From: Planctomycetaceae bacterium
Lineage (GTDB): Bacteria > Planctomycetota > Planctomycetia > Pirellulales > PALSA-1355
Direction: 5' to 3'
NCBI GenBank assembly: GCA_003153375.1
Contig: PLYM01000219.1
Span: forward strand, 25,361 to 80,868
DNA: 55,508 bases
Below, one piece after another: positions 53,437 through 55,508 of the stretch; the first letter of the stretch is position 1; every line of letters starts with the position of its first letter. Made by a program: the position numbers and the translations under genes. The notes under the pieces are model-generated. The model did not search any database. It was not told the DNA's origin and worked only from the letters and a program-made list of their open reading frames with translations.

Positions 53437-54219
53437 CTAATCGTTGCCGCGGTCCTTCGCCACTTTCTTGGCCGTGATGGCCGGCTCCTCGAATTTGCTG
53501 AAGTCGACCGACTTGAACGTGGCCAATTGATGGCCCGTTTCGGCGATTTTCTTGTGATCGCGCGGCAGCAGTCGCCAGGCAACGTGGTGCTCGCTGCGCA
53601 GCGAGACGGCCTTGGCCCCCGTGGCGGCCGCAATTGTCAAACTCACCTGGGTAGGAACCAACGCCCGTTTGGCCAACTCTTCGTTGACCGCCATCCGCGG
53701 AAAAGGGGGCATGGCGCCCGGATTCGACATGGCGTTAAAGCGTGCGTACCAATCGGAGAATTCGCGGTATTGCTGCGAGGCTTCCGGAGTGTTGGCCGGA
53801 ATCGTGGTCAGCTTGTAAGTCACAAAGTCGCTGGTCAGGGTCAATTCATTGGTCTGTTCGAAATCGACCTGAAAGTCGGGGGCGGCGGCGAAATTCATGA
53901 ACGCCCGCGAACTGTTCTTGGCCTGCTCGCGAAACGCTTCGGCGAAAACCCGCACGTCAGCGGTTTTCACCTCCGACTTCACCTTGCGCACCGGGTCGAG
54001 CACGATGAATCGGCCGTGGGGCTGATCGAACACTGCCACGCGCTCGGGATCGGAGAGGTAGTCGTACACGTAGCCGGCTTCGAACAGGGTGGTGTTATGG
54101 CTCACCTTGTCCTTGCCGGCATAGACCTTGGTTTCGATGCGGAAATCGTCGGCCGCAAGCGGCGCGGCCATTCCGGCCAGGGTCACGATTAGTCCGCACA
54201 ATGCCAGGGCAATTCGCAT
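53437..54219 (-). CDS. Secreted hypothetical protein
   Basis: A 260-residue protein with a signal peptide (MRIALALCGLIVTLAGMAAPLAA, cleavage likely before DDFRIETKVY). The mature part is beta-rich, with YDYLSDPERVAVFDQPHGRF and FVTYKLTTIPANTPEASQQY. I do not recognise a family with a known function, although similar proteins are, I think, found in planctomycetes. GAGGA stands 7 bases before the ATG. It is the first gene of a two-gene unit with the PmoA-like protein. Confidence 0.8.
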   Translation of the reverse strand: MRIALALCGLIVTLAGMAAPLAADDFRIETKVYAGKDKVSHNTTLFEAGYVYDYLSDPERVAVFDQPHGRFIVLDPVRKVKSEVKTADVRVFAEAFREQAKNSSRAFMNFAAAPDFQVDFEQTNELTLTSDFVTYKLTTIPANTPEASQQYREFSDWYARFNAMSNPGAMPPFPRMAVNEELAKRALVPTQVSLTIAAATGAKAVSLRSEHHVAWRLLPRDHKKIAETGHQLATFKSVDFSKFEEPAITAKKVAKDRGND

Positions 54220-54607
54220 GGCTCATTCCTCACGCCAGTCAGGGGGCACTTTGGGCCCGGGAGGGTACCGCAAGCCCCCAGCCGAGTAAAGGCGAATCGA
54301 GGGCCCCCGGGGAGGCCACTTCGGGTTTCAGAAGCAGCAGGTTGCTCTCTGGGGCCGCACGCGGCTTGGCAGTTCGCAGGGGTGGAGAGAGGAGTCCCAA
54401 TCTGCGATCGGGGCTGGTCCTGACCTGCTCGGCCAGGCAAAATGCGGCCCGTCGTCAAACCCGTTACAATCGGAACAACGATTTGCTAGGCGAATTGCGC
54501 GGCTAGGGCATGCAAACCTGGGGGCCGCGCGTTATGGTTGATAGTTTACGAACTGCTGGCGAACGGAAGGGCGTTCGGCGGCTGGTCCAGGCGAGGAATT
54601 CGGTCTG
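54220..54607. other. Intergenic region between divergent genes (388 bp)
   Basis: No gene is seen. A -10-like TACAAT lies at 54465-54470 for + strand transcription, without a good -35 box. GAGGA at 54593-54597, 10 bases before the ATG at 54608, is the likely ribosome binding site of the dehydrogenase gene. Confidence 0.4.
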
Positions 54608-55508
54608 ATGTCGATGCAATTGGAAAAGGCGATCCAAGACAAGACAGCTGTCGTGGGAGTGGTGGGGCTTGGCTACGTCGGCCTGCCGTTGATCCGGGCG
54701 TTTATCGCCGCCGGCTATCGCACGATGGGCTTCGACGTCGATCACTCCAAGGTCGAGCAGCTGCTGGCCGGCAAAAGCTACATCGGGCACATTCCCTCGG
54801 AGTGGATCAACGACTGCGTTCAATCGAAAAAGTTCACGCCGACTTCGGATCTCAAGCGGCTGGCCGAGGCCGACGCGCTGTTGATTTGCGTGCCCACGCC
54901 GCTCAGCGAGAGCCGCGACCCGGACCTGGCCTATGTCGAAGCCACGGCGCGACAGATCGCCGCCGTCTTGCGGCCGGGTCAGTTGGTGGTGCTCGAGAGC
55001 ACGACCTACCCCGGCACGACCCGCGACGTGGTCGTGCCGATTCTTGCCGAGCGCGGGCTGAAGCTGGGGACGGAGTATTTCGTCGCCTACAGCCCCGAGC
55101 GCGAAGATCCGGGCAATCCGAACTTCACGGCCAGCGGCATTCCCAAAGTGGTCGGAGGCATTGAGCCGACTAGTGCCAGGCTGGCCGAGGCGCTGTACTC
55201 CAGTGCCGTGGTGAACATCGTGCCGGTTTCGAGCTGCGAAGTCGCCGAGGCCTGCAAGATTCTGGAAAACACCTACCGCTCGGTGAACATCGCGATGGTC
55301 AATGAGCTGAAAATGCTCTTCGACCGCATCGGCATCGATGTCTGGGAAGTGATCGACGCGGCCAAGACCAAGCCCTTCGGTTTTCAGGCCTTTTATCCTG
55401 GACCCGGTTTGGGTGGGCACTGCATTCCCATCGATCCGTTCTATTTGAGCTGGGTGGCGCGCAAGCACGGCATGCCGACGCGGTTCATCGAACTGGCCGG
55501 CGAGATCA
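54608..55508 (+). CDS. UDP-sugar 6-dehydrogenase (WecC/WbpA/UDP-GlcNAc or ManNAc dehydrogenase type), 3' partial
   Basis: The first 300 codons of a nucleotide-sugar dehydrogenase that oxidises C6 to a uronic acid with NAD. Translated by hand: VVGVVGLGYVGLPLIRAF is the Rossmann motif, followed by ICVPTPLSESRDPDL, LESTTYPGTT, the central ENTYRSVNIAMVNELKML helix and the catalytic cysteine (Cys272) in GGHCIPIDPFYLSW. The C-terminal third is cut off by the window end. WecC- or WbpA-like enzymes yield UDP-ManNAcA or UDP-GlcNAcA. With wecB at 43387 the ManNAcA option is attractive, but the exact substrate is not determined. Confidence 0.92.
   Translation, partial: MSMQLEKAIQDKTAVVGVVGLGYVGLPLIRAFIAAGYRTMGFDVDHSKVEQLLAGKSYIGHIPSEWINDCVQSKKFTPTSDLKRLAEADALLICVPTPLSESRDPDLAYVEATARQIAAVLRPGQLVVLESTTYPGTTRDVVVPILAERGLKLGTEYFVAYSPEREDPGNPNFTASGIPKVVGGIEPTSARLAEALYSSAVVNIVPVSSCEVAEACKILENTYRSVNIAMVNELKMLFDRIGIDVWEVIDAAKTKPFGFQAFYPGPGLGGHCIPIDPFYLSWVARKHGMPTRFIELAGEI

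Noticed and set aside
53140-54192. 350-codon + strand open frame across two secreted-protein genes
   Set aside because: It crosses the gap between two minus-strand genes that both have signal peptides and ribosome binding sites.
1-55508. CRISPR arrays, tRNA or rRNA genes, prophage or complete insertion sequences
   Set aside because: No regularly spaced short repeats, no cloverleaf-like sequences, no rRNA signatures and no transposase or integrase coding region were noticed.

Overview
This GC-rich window looks like a chromosomal segment of a planctomycete, probably of the Pirellulales. The evidence is a giant surface protein with LamG domains, cadherin-like repeats and dockerin-like modules, a PmoA-like (DUF6807-type) secreted protein, an exo-rhamnogalacturonan-lyase-like protein, and a csrA gene beside a small protein of a type I associate with planctomycetes. 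Shine-Dalgarno use is sparse and GTG or TTG starts are frequent. No rRNA, tRNA, CRISPR array, prophage or intact insertion sequence was seen. All calls come from reading the sequence; no database search was run.

Layout. (1) 1-9.8 kb: the 3' part of the giant secreted protein, convergent with a large secreted PcRGLX-type lyase-like protein. (2) 10.4-51.3 kb: one long co-directional exopolysaccharide or glycan locus on the + strand. It opens with a NusG-like antiterminator and a WbpM/PglF-type dehydratase and closes with a DegT aminotransferase and a PglC/WcaJ-type initiating sugar transferase. (3) 51.5-54.2 kb: four minus-strand genes (csrA, a small conserved protein and two secreted proteins). 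(4) 54.6 kb to the end: the start of a nucleotide-sugar dehydrogenase.

Inside the glycan locus the genes fall into modules. A nonulosonic-acid module (13.2-18.2 kb) has a Gfo/Idh oxidoreductase, an SDR, a CMP-sugar synthetase fused to a HAD phosphatase, a NeuB-type synthase and an epimerase/dehydratase. A flippase, methyltransferases, a GT-B enzyme, a NodB deacetylase and an LtaS-like phosphoglycerol transferase follow. A compact cassette at 26.2-29.8 kb encodes a nucleotidyltransferase, a transaldolase-like enzyme and a three-domain nucleotidyltransferase-HAD-kinase protein; it looks like a self-contained route to an unusual activated sugar. Glycosyltransferases, an O-antigen polymerase/ligase, a carbamoyltransferase, a CapA-like protein, an asparagine-synthase-like amidotransferase, a CapK/PaaK-like ligase, a TylF-like methyltransferase and WecB follow. 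The last block (44.7-49.3 kb) encodes SGNH, MBOAT, adenylating ligase and carrier protein, the same four functional classes as DltD, DltB, DltA and DltC.

Together the genes predict a heavily decorated lipid-linked glycan, started on a bacillosamine-type or similar sugar, flipped by a Wzx-like protein, polymerised or ligated by a Wzy/WaaL-like protein, and modified by acyl, carbamoyl, methyl, amide and possibly phosphoglycerol groups. The most novel-looking parts are the three-domain sugar-activation enzyme with its neighbours and the Dlt-like acylation module.
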